NCBI GenBank assembly: GCA_009617715.1
Contig: VTFK01000073.1
Span: 992,001-1,056,000 of the forward strand
Reading direction: 5' to 3'
Source: Plectrocnemia conspersa
Taxonomy: Eukaryota; Arthropoda; Insecta; Trichoptera; Polycentropodidae
DNA length: 64,000 nucleotides
Shown: in pieces, positions 11,611 to 25,762 of the stretch
Position numbering within the stretch: the stretch's first letter is position 1
How the letters are laid out: each line of letters opens with the position of its first letter
Program-made: the position numbers and the translations under genes
The notes under the pieces: generated by a model
What the model was told of the DNA's origin: nothing
Databases searched by the model: none
The model's input: only the letters and a program-made list of their open reading frames with translations

Positions 11611-14600
11611 GGAGACGGATGTTTTGACGCCAGAATAAAAATATTTGTTACCAATAAATGGCAGAAAAACTGAAACTTTATTGAATTTTGGATTTACATC
11701 ATTTGCTGATTTATTATAAGCAAATGATTATTAAACAATAAAACGCTGTAAAAAATAGCATAATTTATTTAAACCATTTGATAATTGTGAGAAATGCTGT
11801 AAATCAGTTGAATAAATATTAAAGTTCTTGCGGTAATTCAGTGGCTAAAAAATATTCATCGATTTTGTTCAAAAATACAAATGCAAAGGCAATATTCATT
11901 TTAGATTTTAATGCGATATCTGGAACAGTGATATATAAAAAAGTGAAACCCAATCTAGCTAAGTGTTTATGTTAATTTTTAGCTAAATGAATAAAGCATC
12001 CTTTTAATTAAACATCAATGAATATGTCCTTTATATATGAATAATATGCGCAATTTATTTGAAATCGCAGATGATTGAACTGGGTCTCAAATTGGGTTAA
12101 ACCTGAGAAAAAAAAAGATTGGGAGCAATACTGAATGTGCCATTGATAAAAAACGTGTCAGATATTACTAAATACTTAAGCCAGCTGTCTTGTAAAAGTA
12201 ATATCTGGTTAAAATCCGATCCTCTATCACGCAATTAATTATATTCTTTTACTCCTGGCTTAGGATCATATATTATGTAGCTTTCTAGTATAAATATTTA
12301 TTGTAAATATCAGTATTAATATTATTAATCATTTGCTTATAATAATTAACAAATAATGTAAATTTAAAATTCCATAACGTTTTTTCTGCCTTTTATTGCT
12401 GACAATTTTTTTTTCTGGGACCTAAATATAAACATATTACTATGTTAAGGGTTCTATTAGTGATAATGCAGTGTAAATTCCAAAATAAAATATTTCTTTA
12501 TTCCCATGTATCAATTTGTCTATTTTTCAGAACTGTCTTCCGAAAAAAATACAATGTGATAACAAAACGTAGAGGTAAGCGTGTAAATATATTTAGACTA
12601 ATCAACATAATTATTTACCATATGCAATATTATGACTACTAAGAAATATATACTACCAACTAACTTATAATAATATAAAAATAACACTTTAACTAAGCTT
12701 AATTAAACATACTGTAAGTTCATGTTTATTATTTAAAAAAAGCTTCCAGTAGAAAACTTCTTACGTGTTATTTTTTTCTTTCCCATGTGCCTAGTTCCTG
12801 GGAAAAAGAAGAAACAAAAAATATATATTGTGAAAATAGCAAATATCCAAGTAAACAGATTGCATTTTAATATGTAAATATTACTTAAAAATTAAAAATA
12901 TAATAATATTTTAATTGGAAAACCTACTTCCAAAACATTGATTATTCAGTAGTATTTCAAAATTTTTAATATTTATAGTGCGTTTTTTCTTCTACAATTT
13001 GTACGTTTTACGTTTCTATTTCAAGTTAACAATACAGTCGCTTATATATTTTTCATATATAGGATAATATATATATATATATATATGTTTTTTCTCAAAG
13101 GCATGAATGCGAATAAATTTGGTAAATAGCATTTTCAATGAATAAATATTAGTGACATGTTCCTCAATATGATATTTGTCGCAATAAGCATTTGTTAATT
13201 CATAAAACATTTTTTTCAGTAAAAGAATAAGCTCATATATATTTAGAGAAATAACAATAGATAAACGAAAATGAATTATTCCTCAGTGGCAGCCTTTTAT
13301 GCTCGTGTTGTCTTTTCTTTAGGCTCATCACTTAGATTTCTGCTTCAGTGCTCACGTCATTCGTAAATATCGTAAACTATAAATCATACCCAGAAATAAA
13401 TTACTATTACGAATATTGTAAAGTAACGTATACACACAACGGCGAGGGAAAAACAGAAATAAAAGGCCGTTAAAGAGGTCGTAAAAACATTTTTATGCTC
13501 ACGATGACGACGACTTTACCGTGAGGTGAAAATAAATTGCACATGAAAGTAAAAACAACTTAGATAAAAATAACAAGCTTTATTTATAAATATATTGCGG
13601 TATTTAGAATTATAAATATATTTAAATAAATTCCATTGAATTTAAATACATATTCATGCCAAATATTTTTAGCTCTTTTTGACTAACATGTATAAAAATA
13701 AATTTATATTTTAAAGGCTTTTATAAACAGTTTTGTACATTCAAGGCAGGTAGAAAATGTTTCGAAATAAGTGTATTTTGTAATGTACAAGTAATACACA
13801 GTACGTATAGTTATTAAACTAAACGATGAAAGGTTAAATATACACAAATATATATAGTAATTATAATAAATATCAATAAAATATGTAATATATGTATATA
13901 TGTAATATAAGGGTAAAATTCTGTATTAATTATATTAAATTTATACTATTATAGATATAGTATGTGTGGGCGTCTCAATTCTAGGAATCAATCAAGCTAG
14001 TCAATACAAGATAAAATAATAGCTTTACTAAGGTTCCATATAAACAATAAAGTAAACGGACAATAAATGTTTCGAAAAACGAGCCAAAGTAATTACAAGA
14101 AGCATTTAAGAAGTGTCAATAAAAAATACTTATAGAAAAAACAAATATTCACAAATCTATTCTAAATGCGCAATTATTATCGGGGCGCAAAGAAAATTTG
14201 CGAATTTTTAAAACGAGATATTGGCCATTCGAAGTTTTGAGAAGTGGCAAACCAAAACAATTTTAAATAAACACTGTAATCAGAAATTCAGTTGTGTATT
14301 CAGTAGTATTACGGAGTCATAACCTAATAAAATTAATGTATTTACACCACGTTTTGAAATTTTTCAAGAAGTTATTTGTTTATTAGTTTAGCACTACTTC
14401 TAGAATTTATTTAATGAAAGATTTGTTTTCTTTGCCAGGCAATTATTGAAAATAAATATATAGATTGTTATAAAAGAAGATCGAATAAAAACTACTATAA
14501 AATTTACTAAGAACTATGACACTCGGCCTTCCCTCAACTTGACCTGCCACAACTACGACGAGGAACATACATTAAAACCAGATTTTTTTTCTTGATGTCA

Positions 14601-17600
14601 CGTTAATTCAATCATATTTATAACCATGCAATATAAATAATGTAAGCCACGCTTTTAATAGTCTTATTTTGAGCATATTATATAGTCAGTACATACACAA
14701 ATATTAAAGTTATATGCAAAATTTTTCATTGTTTGTGATCCAGATTTGAACTGTACAATACGTAGTGCAGTTGATTTTTAGTAAAATAAAATAATATAAT
14801 AATATCTAATAGATGTTAAATAATGCTTTTTCCAATAGAGAACTGATTAATTTACGAGAAATTCATAGCTTCCGAATATCTAAAGACTTGGCATGATCTA
14901 CGTATAATGTAGATAGAGCAATGCAAGTTCCATTATTAATGTTCATTATTCGCATTCTGATCTTACCGTCTATTAGTGTGTGATTTATTACACGGATTAC
15001 CAGTCATCATAGTATCTCTATAGGCTATATAGTCTCGGCCAAGTCCATTGTTAACCAAATCTGACTAACTAAAGCAATTAAAACGCTGCTTGCGATAATG
15101 CAGAATTAAAAACAAATACCTATTGTATCAGGGGATGTGTGTTTATGTATTATTTAGAAAGTTTCACAAACCCTTCCGCCCGACAAAGTAACCTCATATC
15201 CCACGCCCAGTGTTTGACATCGCATATATCACACTGCCGTGTCCCATTATTCACGAGCTAAGTAAAAGATCAATATTCAAACACGAGCAAAGTCAAGAGA
15301 CGTGCAAACAAGGATTATAAATGTGTGTATGCGTATGTCTACATATAATATATTATATCATGTCTAGTTCAACGCCACGCTGTACCTCATCAAAATATGC
15401 GATCACTTCAAAAGACAGCTAAAAGACCGTTAAAATCTCATAGTGAAACCAGTCTGATATATGTATAAATGCTTTTAAATTTAATTTTTGCCCTATTTTC
15501 AAAAACAATCAGCCTTCCTCTCAATCATTATAAAAACATTATTAAAATTATTTTATGTATACATGAAAATATAAATTGAGTTATCGACACTATGTTGTAA
15601 AGGTGACGAACGTTGCTTTAAGATATTTGAACCAAACCATTTGAATTTGCGATTAAATTTAACAAAGCTCATTGTTAGGTTGTTAAACTCTAGACGGCTT
15701 TTAGCTGGTATATGAATCCTTTTCAAGAGTTATACGTTCGTCACGTTCTTCAGTTTAACAGTGTTGTACAGAGTATTCCAAAATAATTTATTTACCTACG
15801 GCAATGTCATAAATAATTCTTACGCATCTGATGGGTACAATGGCATAACATGTAACGTAAAATAGATTAAAGAGTCCTTTAAAAAAAATTAACGAGTAAA
15901 AAGAGTACTTTAATTTAAAAAAATTAAGAAATCAAAGGGTAATATGTTTCTGTATCATTTAAACATAGTAGGGTGTGTCAATTAAATCGATTTAATATTT
16001 TTATGTCATAGTTGATTTTGGAAAAATGTACAAAAATACAAATTGCTACGTATTCTCTGATGGCATTTAAAACTAGTTTTTTTAAAGTGCATGAATACCC
16101 CTGGGCGAGTTTTAAACCTGTGCTATTAGTTACAATTAAAAGTCACCATAATAACCACTTGAACAGCGACAAGAAAACTAAATTTAAACTCGGGATTATT
16201 GTAAAATAAGTTATTTTTTGTATATAGTGGGATTGCAAAGTATTTCTGCATAACAACGGTTTTAAACATGGCCAAACAACAAAAACAATAAGTTTTTATT
16301 TCACAGATATTTTGCATTAATGCTTTCAATGTAATGCTAAAATTATTAAAAAAATTTACCGAAACGGGAAAGAAAGGTATTTAATTAAAATGAAATCACA
16401 TTTTGAATTATTAAAGTAAAAATAAACATTTAAAATTGTTTTTTTTTGTTTCATTAAAAAAATTACATTTATTTCGGAATTACAAAATATAATAATAATA
16501 TGTGTTATATTTAAATAATTTTGCTGTGTAAGTAGAAAATTATTAAAAGTGTGATAATATTAAAAAATACATTAACGCATGTTTAAACAACGTATTTAAT
16601 GTTTACTTTTTTTAAAGTGAGGCTTTAATTTAATACTTTGAGACTTGAAATTATCAAGAGTAAAATAAAACGCGGATTATTTTACTAAAAAATGAAAATA
16701 TCAATAATATAATTTTTTCAGAAAGTGATTATTTAATTATTATATTACATTTTTGAGTTAAATTCAAAATATAAGCTTTTCAGCGGTAAACAATACAGTT
16801 GGTGTTTAATTAAATTCGAGGATCAAAGCAAAACGTACTATTTATTAAAAAAGTCCATGTAATGATTTTTTTTATAAACAGCTCGGCAAAATAAAATATT
16901 GTTTTCAATATCTTTTCATATTTAACAGATATATAATATGTTAGTAAATGACGCTAAAATATTATTTATTTATTAAACATAATATTTTTTTGCAAAAAAA
17001 AGAATACACAAAATAATAACGGGAACAATAATTTGGTAGTATAATGTTTCGTTATGTTAATTGTTTTTATATATTTTTAAAAGCAATGATAATTTTTTAA
17101 AATAAGTTAATTTTCTCAACGCATATTGATGAATAAGAAGCAGAAACACATTAAAAATAGCTTATTTTATACAGTATTAATGTATGGTAATAAACTAATG
17201 TTTTTTTAAATACTGTTATCTAAGATGAAAAAATCCCGGTCTCAGTATAGAGATTAAAATGGGATCACCTAAGTACAAGTATACATATTTTATACATATA
17301 CGTACTATGCATGTGATTTGTGTACTTTAAATATTTTTAAATATCAGGTTAATAATAACTTAAAGACTTAAACTTTTATAAGTTATTAATTTTGAGAGTC
17401 AAAATATCTGCCATTGAAATTTATGTGTTATTATTTTTTTTGTTATTGTGGATATACACTTGAAAGATTTGGACATATATTTTTCTCGAAACTATTTTTT
17501 TTTCTATGCAAATTATATTTATATAATAAAAGCTTTAGATTATTTATATTTAAAATAAAATATAATAATACAAACAAAACATACATTTTATTTTAATTTA

Positions 17601-20142
17601 GTTGGAAAAACATTTTTTTTACTAGTATGAATATATTTTTTTGGATGTGGAAGTAAATTATTACTGTTAAGTTGCTAGTTGTTTTTATTAATAATAGGTT
17701 AAACATGTAAATCGATTTAAATAATTCAACTAAAACGTAGGTTAGCAATCTATTTTTTATTAATTAAGCCAGAGTTGTTGAAAATAAAACGTTTTCCACA
17801 CCACTTTCAAGCCGGGAAACTGAAAATTTCATTGTTGCTATGTTGAAAATCCAACTACTGTACAGCTTGTAATGCTAGATCTTTAAACTAAATTATACGC
17901 CTTACTCTTAACATATTTCACCTAGTTTATTTTAAAGCTTTAGTATTACCCTTTGTATCCTTAAATGTACTTAAATGAAGGAATATAGTAGTGCATAAAT
18001 TAAAAGGTTTAATTTTAATATACATAAATTTATGTTTTTTTTATTGTCATAATACTTTCAAGAAGCGTATATAATAACAATTTTTCATACTTCAATATCC
18101 ATAAGTGTTGAACATATTTTTTTTCTCGATTAATTTAATTTTAATTAATGATATTTGTTTACTGAGAATATATAATATTAAATTATAATTTGCTTTTTGC
18201 GTTGTTTCTCGTAAAATTAATTACGTCAATGATTGCATTCGTAACATCTTGATATATAATATTTCCAATCACTTTATATGTACACACAATTTCATTTTAG
18301 AATTACTGGTCGGTTCATTACGGACAAATATTAAACGAAAATTAAAACATTTATCTGGCCATTAAATATAACTGTATTATCGTATGTCTGTTTGGGGATT
18401 GGTTATTTACACATACGTAAATTATTACGATATATGGACATTAAAATTTTGTCAATAAAGCTTAATATTGTTTTTTTAATTAATACATAGTTTTATTTTG
18501 AGGTTATATAATCAACCCTTATTTTAAATGACTTTCATTAGATATATTTGGCATTAAAAATATAAGATAATATTGAAAAAAGCTTGCTATGGGTATAATT
18601 AAGTCTGATTGCTCCAATTTGATGGTTACCTCCATTCGGTCGGTCTTATAATTGCCAATTTTGCGTTTTCGTTTCAATTCATCCACCTTTTAATTCTACA
18701 TAAAAACTGTATCGTGAATCAAATGAGGGTATTTATTGGAACTCCAAATAAAAAGGAAGCTGGGCCTCCAATTATTGCTTTTGTACATAGTCTTTTGATT
18801 TGCAGTGTTTGAACAAGGCAGAGAGAAATGCAACGCAATCTTTTGATTACGAGCAGTAAATTATTTAAATAAATATGTATTATTTTTTTGATACTACTTT
18901 TTTGTAAATAGTTGCAATGTATAAAATACAAAATTGTAATAAATATAGGGTCTTTTTACTTTACGATTTCTTTAAATGTAACAAACAGTGTTTTGATAAG
19001 AAAAATTTACTCTAATATTATTCATTATGTCGTGAAAAGTAAAAAAATTTCAAGTAATTGAAAGATACACAGTAGGTTCATGTACGATTAGGACACAATT
19101 TGATTTGCTAAATATAACATAAGCATTACTATGTTTTGTATGTACCTATGTATATAGCTAATACATAGTATAATATTTCATATAACTTTTTTTAATTTTA
19201 TAAATTTTATCATCATACATTAAAAACTGTTAAAGTGGATCAATACTACAAAAAATATTTTTAAGTAGTTCCTAAACATCTATATGGTGTACGTATATAT
19301 ATATGTACAGATATTTTATCTATTATCATGCACAGAGTTTCTAAATTTTTGTAGTTTTCAACTATTCAAATATTGAATTTTTAAATGAAAAAAAAAAAAT
19401 TATTTTTTTAAATATATTCCTAAATTATACAAAATCGATAAATGCAGATTCATTAACAAATATTTATATGTATTTTTTTGTGTTAGTTCAAAAGGCAATT
19501 TATTTTTATTAAAAAAATAATAGAGCACTGAATGCCTAAATTTTTTAAAAAGTTTGTAGTTTAATTTTAATTATTACATCTGCCACAAATACTTATTTAT
19601 ATTCTGTGGTTGTTGGTTTTATTGTCAACAAAGAGTTGCAGCTATGAAAACCCAATATGTTCAAAAATATTACATACAAATTAAATTGTAATTGTTTTGC
19701 TGAAAAATACATTGGGAAAGTCCACAGCTACATTTTATTAACTTACAAATATGAGTAATATCTGAAATTCCGGCATTTACAAAGTTTTTTTGGTTGTTTG
19801 TTTTATCGTTTTTTGGCTTAATCATTTTTTTTATAAATATCATATGAAAAAATTAAAATATAAATTTCTCAACATAAAATAAAAATAGCATATTGAAAAA
19901 AATTTACTACATGGGTTGGTAAACTATGTTTTTAAAGTTTGTGCTATATTTATATATTTATTAAATTGATAATATTACGTGACAAATATAAAATAATACT
20001 TTAAAACTACTCACGACCTGTATGATTAAAATTTTTAGGCACTTATTTTGTATAACATTAAGTTTTTAAAAAAACTTTCAGATATGCCGAGTCATAAAAA
20101 CGCTTTATATGTTACCAGTAGTCTTATCAGAGATTTGAAATA
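11611..20142. other. Long AT-rich desert
   Basis: About 8.5 kb with only short open frames (for example 12442-12642 plus, 16012-16209 plus, 18719-18931 minus), none with recognisable domains or convincing splice partners. A (TA)n run lies at about 13067-13086, and a slightly less AT-rich patch lies near 14930-15420. No RNA gene recognised. Confidence 0.5.
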
Positions 20143-20292
20143 GTGAGATACTTTTTCTTTCGCTCACTGGCGTGTTAAGTGACGAGAGTGAGTGAGAGAT
20201 AATGGCGTGCGGAACGCATGTAGCGCACGCCCTTATCTCTCATTCACTCTCGTCACTTAACACGTTAGCGAGCGAAAGGGAAAGTTTCTCAC
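20143..20292. repeat. Long inverted repeat with 69-nt arms
   Basis: Left arm 20143-20211 and right arm 20224-20292 are reverse complements with few mismatches (for example GTTAAGTGACGAGAGTGA against TCACTCTCGTCACTTAAC), separated by 12 nt. The arms are much less AT-rich than the surroundings, so this is not a chance AT palindrome. It could be a foldback/MITE-type element or a long hairpin that gives siRNA/miRNA-like products. No flanking target duplication was clear. Confidence 0.85.
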
Positions 20293-20694
20293 GGCATGCG
20301 CTTGGAGTCTTAATAAAGACCCAGGTATTCAACTAAGCTTATCCAGAAGATAGTCACAACGTTCAGCTTATTAATAAGATAAGGGCCATCTATGCCTTAC
20401 GGAAGAACATGTTAATGACATTTTAACGTTGTTGCTTTTTTACTTTTTGTAGAAATTGCGCAATTTACGCAAGCCATTCACCAAAAAAACACCGATAAAT
20501 AAATAAATAACGAATAAAAAGCACAGACGGGGGTCGAAACTGTTGCCTTGAAGGAATACCATTAAACATTCTTGAAGTTGAGATTTTTTCCTCTGATTTC
20601 GACTGTAAACATTTTTTCACGCGGATAGTTGTCAATTATGCGGATCAATAAAATTGGGGCTTTATTATTTAATAGTTTATATAATAAATAGTCA

Positions 20695-20822
20695 TACCAG
20701 AGCTAGTCAAAAGCTTTCTTAATGTCCAAAAGAGCCGTATCGGTATCTGTACTTATATTTTTTTAAAACGAATTCAGCAACTCTAGTGAGTTGGTGTGCT
20801 AACGAGTGGTCTAATCTATAAT
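20695..20822 (-). mobile_element. Jockey-type LINE RT fragment (fingers)
   Basis: The minus strand reads HSLAHQLTRVAEF, then in a shifted frame TALLDIKKAFD, matching HSTxHQLLRxxEF...AVFLDIxKAFDxVW of Jockey-clade RTs. Only this short block is recognisable, and at least one frameshift separates the two motifs. Confidence 0.65.
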
Positions 20823-21059
20823 CGGGTAAAATATCTAGAACCTTTATATTAATTATTAAAAAAATAAGATTTGAATTGACAGACAAATTGCACTTTAGAA
20901 AAACGATTTTTTAAAAATGAATAATGGAGTATAAAATTTATTTTAATTGAAATGAGCCTGAAAGTTTAAGAAAAATATTTTTCTAGTTTTATTTTGTGTA
21001 CAAGTTTGAAAATAAATTTTGCATGATGTGCAAATATTAAATAAACATTTTAAAGGTAG

Positions 21060-21370
21060 AGCATTAAAAATGTTTGAAACCTCTGCCAATGTGGATTGTA
21101 ATGAATTCTAGTGATAGACAAACGCCACTGTACCCACTTCGTTCACTGGAAAGGAATCCTCACCGCGCATACTCTGGACCCGGCATTGATTTACACCGTG
21201 ATACTATCGCAGTCCCTGAAAGAATCCTACTGATTAAATCGAAGGGTTTTATTCAACTTCGCTCGTATATCAAGTAATAAATTAGGCAGGTGGATACGAC
21301 CTTCGAAAGGCGGTAAAGCGGTCGAATTTTTCACGCGTTTGACCTTTATACGGAATTTGCATAGTATATG
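21060..21370 (+). other. GC-richer island with 67-codon open frame
   Basis: The open frame 21074-21277 (plus) has no signal peptide, membrane segment or family motif. Its base composition differs from the AT-rich flanks, as in the other islands. Whether it is coding is undecided. Confidence 0.3.
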
Positions 21371-23460
21371 GATCGGTTTGATATTCAATTATGTTTTCAA
21401 TATATTGGATAAAACGATTTAGATAACATTTTTTTAAATTAAAATACAAGGGAACTTATATATCACTCATGAAGTTGGGAAATTGAATGAATGGATATAT
21501 TATACAAATTTTATTTATTAAAAAACCTGATGGTTTACTGTATAGTAAAGACTATGAAAATATAACTATTTAAGAAGCATAATTCTTAACAAGATATAAT
21601 CGGAAAATTATATCTTTACATTGATTTTTTTTTACTGATTTTTATGAATTTTTAAGAAATTGGCATCGATTTCTCATTTATAGAGAAATGAAAAACATCA
21701 AAAAATAAGACACTATCGGAACCTGTTGTTGGGCACTTGTCGCTATATATTTTTTTACTTGCAATCCAATGGAATACAAATACTTAGGTAGTTCATATGA
21801 TGTTTATATGCCGGTTTAAAGTCCATGAAATTTACTAGCACTGTTATTTTGTATTTATTTGAAACATAAGTGATATTTTTTAGATATATTACACATGTTG
21901 ATTGCTTTAGAAAATTTGATTTATCTAATTAAAAACTATAAAATGAAATCCAATTAAATATCGTAGACGGCTCAATTTTTAACCGTAGCATATAAAATAA
22001 AATAAATTATGATTACAATATAACGGTATATTATTAGTTATATTTTTACAGTATGATTATACAAAGTGCACGTAAACTATTTTTATTCACGTGAGTCATG
22101 TGAATGCATTTGTATGCTGTAAATATCGTATGTAATAACATTTCGAAAATTCTGTGCCGAGTTTACATAATTTCAGGTCATTCTCGTAAATTGTTGAAAA
22201 TAACACGTTAGAAACGAAAAGCTTGTGTATAAAATTGAAATGTGTTGAGCACGAAACAAGTGGGAAAGCTCGAATAATATTTTTGATTCGAGGTTTTCCC
22301 TTAATATATTTGCATAATTTAACCGTTGTACAAAATACTTTTAAGAACATCCCACTGCAAAAGTGTACAATGAAATTAAACATATACGTGTTTAATAAAT
22401 ATGTGAGCTGGCACATGTAATATTTTTATTTGCTGAACATCATATTTGTTAAATAAATTTACATAATTTAAGGACAGATGTGAGATCAAAAAATACAGCT
22501 ACATTGAACCATCTGCCTACCACATTTTTTTTAGAAATTCTTGGCCTTATACAAAAAAACAAACATTTTTGCTGAATGTTTGTGGATGAAAAATATTCTT
22601 CGTGGATAAAGACTGTCATTAGATCTGATTAAAAATTAACATTTAATATTATTAAGCTTTATGATTTTTTTTAATCTAGATCTATCTGAATTTAATTGTC
22701 ATGTGCATACGTGTATATAGTGTAAATAAACTATCAACAACGTATTTTATAAAAATAATTAGAATACCGCTAAAATATAATACACTAAGGAAATTAATAA
22801 TTTAGTTATTATATTTTATTTTTCAATATTACAATAAATTGAATTGCTGGTTATTAAAAAAAGGTATTTGTTTTTGCTTTCATAGTTAAAGAATTATATA
22901 TTACTTTACCAAATAATGCTATGTGATAAAAACACTAAGATTAAAACATATTTTTAGTCTAAAGCCAGACAGTCAAATTTATGTTTTTGTAAAATTGCTA
23001 TATTTATTCATATAATACTCCTAAGAAGTACGATTTATAATCAACGTTCATACAAATTCATTCACAATATCTATTTAAAATAATGTCCTCAAATTACGAC
23101 TTATATTTGCCATGGCAATCAGATTGATCTTTGTCGTTTGTAAGTGAATTTGTCGTTTCTATTTTCCTGTTACTGAATTGACACGGTAAATGTGGTCTGC
23201 CAATTTTCTCAAAACAGCTGGAAAGAATAGTCGTTTCGTCTGCATATCTTAAGTTAAAAATCTTACATTCTCTCTAATAGATACTCGATAATAATAATAT
23301 TTAAGTGCATTTTCTTAATATATCAGAAAGTTTAACAAATCAAGTCAAAGTTAAATCTTTAAAAAATATTTAAAACAAAATTATATATAAAATAATTACA
23401 CAATTTAGTACATTATAGGATAAGATAATCTCAGTTTTTGACAAAACCTATTAGATCATA
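21371..23460. other. AT-rich non-coding DNA
   Basis: The longest frame is 106 codons on the minus strand (22096-22416), overlapped by a 65-codon plus-strand frame. Neither has recognisable features. Nothing else is seen. Confidence 0.45.
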
Positions 23461-23960
23461 CTCGCTAATACTGTAATGGAACGCCCGTGATTTGATTTTG
23501 TTCGATGTTTACGTTCCAGATCGGATTTTGCGATAAAATAATTTCTCAGCGTGTCGGTGGCGCTTTTCTTCGCTAAGGGAATAATTCAAAAATTTTCTGC
23601 GAATCCCGGAACTTTTCACATGCCTTCAAAATCAGCTAGCCCTCGAGCGCAAAACTTCCCGATAGGGCCACAAGCACCTCTACCGATAATTTATGACGAA
23701 AGATCCACTTTGTCAAACTGTTCGGAAGTTAACCAGACAGTCGGGTGATTCGTGAAAAATTACATCCCCGCTCCGTTTCTCTGTATAATTGATTGTAAAG
23801 GGGACACTCCGCACGACCGCAGGAAAGTTTTCGCGAATTTTCCGATCCGAAAGGGAAAATTTTGCGAAAATTTCAACGCCGCCTATATATCATCGGTGAA
23901 AAGAGCGCCGTTGGATAAACGGCGGCTAAAACCCCAAAGAACGCCATCATGAATAATAAT
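23461..23960 (+). other. GC-richer island with two consecutive open frames
   Basis: Two open frames follow each other (23551-23748 and 23752-23952, 65 and 66 codons) in the most GC-rich stretch of this part of the window. No domain is recognisable and the frames lack splice support. Between 23828 and 23870, TTTTCGCGAATTTTCC pairs with GGAAAATTTTGCGAAAA across a 10-nt loop. A conserved non-coding or regulatory element is as likely as a gene. Confidence 0.35.
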
Positions 23961-24314
23961 ATATTGATATATACGACCATAAGGTAAGAGAAGAAAAAAA
24001 CTATAAAAATATCCACGGGCGTAAATCATTATTCCGGATTTTAACTTTGGCGTACAAGCTGTATGGAAACGTCGATTTAATCCTTGTAATAACCATGTAT
24101 GAGTTTCACTAGAGTTCAATTTACCCTTTAGAATCAAAGTATACTTGTAAAAGTATACAAAGGCATACTTGTTTGTAGCTTTATACTATAAAATAAAAAT
24201 TATACGGCATCTATAAAAAACGATATTTGTAAATATAAATATATTTGTTATAATAGTAACTGGCTAAACTATTTTTTAACTATATTCTTATTTATATTGC
24301 TGTGCCATCCTTCT

Positions 24315-24420
24315 TACGTTTTGCTTCCATAACTATTCAATACACACACACATATATATATATATTTATGTATATATATATATGTGTGTGTGTATTGAAT
24401 AGTTATGGAGACAAAACGTA
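24315..24420. repeat. Inverted repeat with about 48-nt arms and (CA)/(TA) core
   Basis: TACGTTTTG..CCATAACTATTCAATACACACACAC pairs with the complementary right arm ending GGAGACAAAACGTA. Only the GCTT/GTCT patch is mismatched. The centre is a TA-rich loop. The outer 30 nt are non-repetitive, so the symmetry is not a by-product of the microsatellite. The size suits a foldback element or a hairpin RNA. Confidence 0.8.
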
Positions 24421-25579
24421 GCCTCTTTGTATGCCTTTGTAAAGGATTTGATAAATGGATGTCTATCCTTATGAATGGAGAGCAAATGCATGTCAGAATG
24501 CACATGAGCCCTTTATATATATATATTATACTTTCCTTAAATAATAATGATTTTATGTAAATAATCTCTTAAATTTTATATAGAGAATATTCGTTTAAAC
24601 TATAAATATTCACACAAATTTATAGCTGTACACATAAACCATTTTTACCTTCCGTTTGTTTGTGTACATAATCGTGTTGTATATTATAGGTACGGCCTCA
24701 CATTTTGTTTCACTTAATTGCTATATTTAATGACCTAGCACTTTTAAGGACCGGTTAGGTAAACCGTTTACCTGAGAAAACTTAAACATAATTTACGGCG
24801 CCTACGCAAACGATCAATGAAAAGAAGGCATATAACTGTAATATCGCTTTGTGATACGATACCGTAATCATGTGTTAATAAATATTGCGATGACATGACA
24901 GGGAGCAAAATTCATGGGTGAGTATATAATGGTATCTATTTACGATAGTAACATGAAATAATGCAGTAGTATGTTTTATTTTATATTTAATGTTAGGACA
25001 TATAGTTCAAGGTAATATTTAATAACTAGTCATAAAACTCAACCTCAAAAAAGTTGCTGATTTCGAGATATTTTATAATAAATATCAGTTTATAGGCCTC
25101 TAGCTTGAGAAATAAATTTATGTGCTTCACGTGTATGTTCGTCTTTAAAATTTGCAATGTATCGTAATTAAAAATTAAGACTTTTTAAAAAAATATACAT
25201 TCCTACATTATTTTGCTTGTATATACTGTTTATTTTGTGTTGCTTGTGCGTATGTATCATAGTTGGCTTGCATAGTCACTGTAATATTTCTTTGAATAGC
25301 ACCGATTTATTTCTCTGGGTAGGTAAAATTTTTATTTTTTTGGAACACCGCGTTAAATGTTTTATTTTTTTTTTTGTAAATATAAGTGGAATGCAGTGTT
25401 TTTTGTTGTTTTTGTAGTTCATTAATGATGGCAGAATACCAGAGTGTCCGCGGAGATAATAATATATACAATACACTTACACTGATATTGCCCAGCGATA
25501 TTGAAAATCAATGGTTTAATTCATGTTAACTGGCCTACTTAGTGAAAATATAGATATGAAAATACGCATTCACTATTTT

Positions 25580-25728
25580 CGAAACGTCTATTTGCTGTTT
25601 AAACCCTAACTTAACCTTACATAACCTAACATAACACAATAATTCTAAAATAAACAATAATTTTTGAACTTTTTTTGGGTTAATAAGTTTAGGTTAGGTT
25701 TTGGTTCGAACCGCAAATAAACGTTTCG
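25580..25728. mobile_element. MITE-like element with CGAAACGT termini and CCTAA-like interior
   Basis: The left end CGAAACGTCTATTTGC and the right end GCAAATAAACGTTTCG are inverted repeats that extend inwards through GTTTAAACCCTAAC and GGTTAGGTTTTGGTTCGAAC. The interior is degenerate CCTAAC/TTAGG units, the insect telomere motif. At about 150 bp without coding sequence, it is MITE-sized. The autonomous partner and superfamily are unknown. Confidence 0.6.
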
Positions 25729-25762
25729 CAACAGTCAAATTAAGTTCTATAGACATTTTAGA

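Noticed and set aside
22096..22416. 106-codon minus-strand open frame
   Set aside because: No recognisable motif, mirrored by an opposite-strand frame, and no promoter or poly(A) context.
25700..25720. GGTTCGAACC, resembling a tRNA T-arm
   Set aside because: It is part of the MITE terminal repeat; no acceptor stem, D-arm or anticodon stem can be folded around it.
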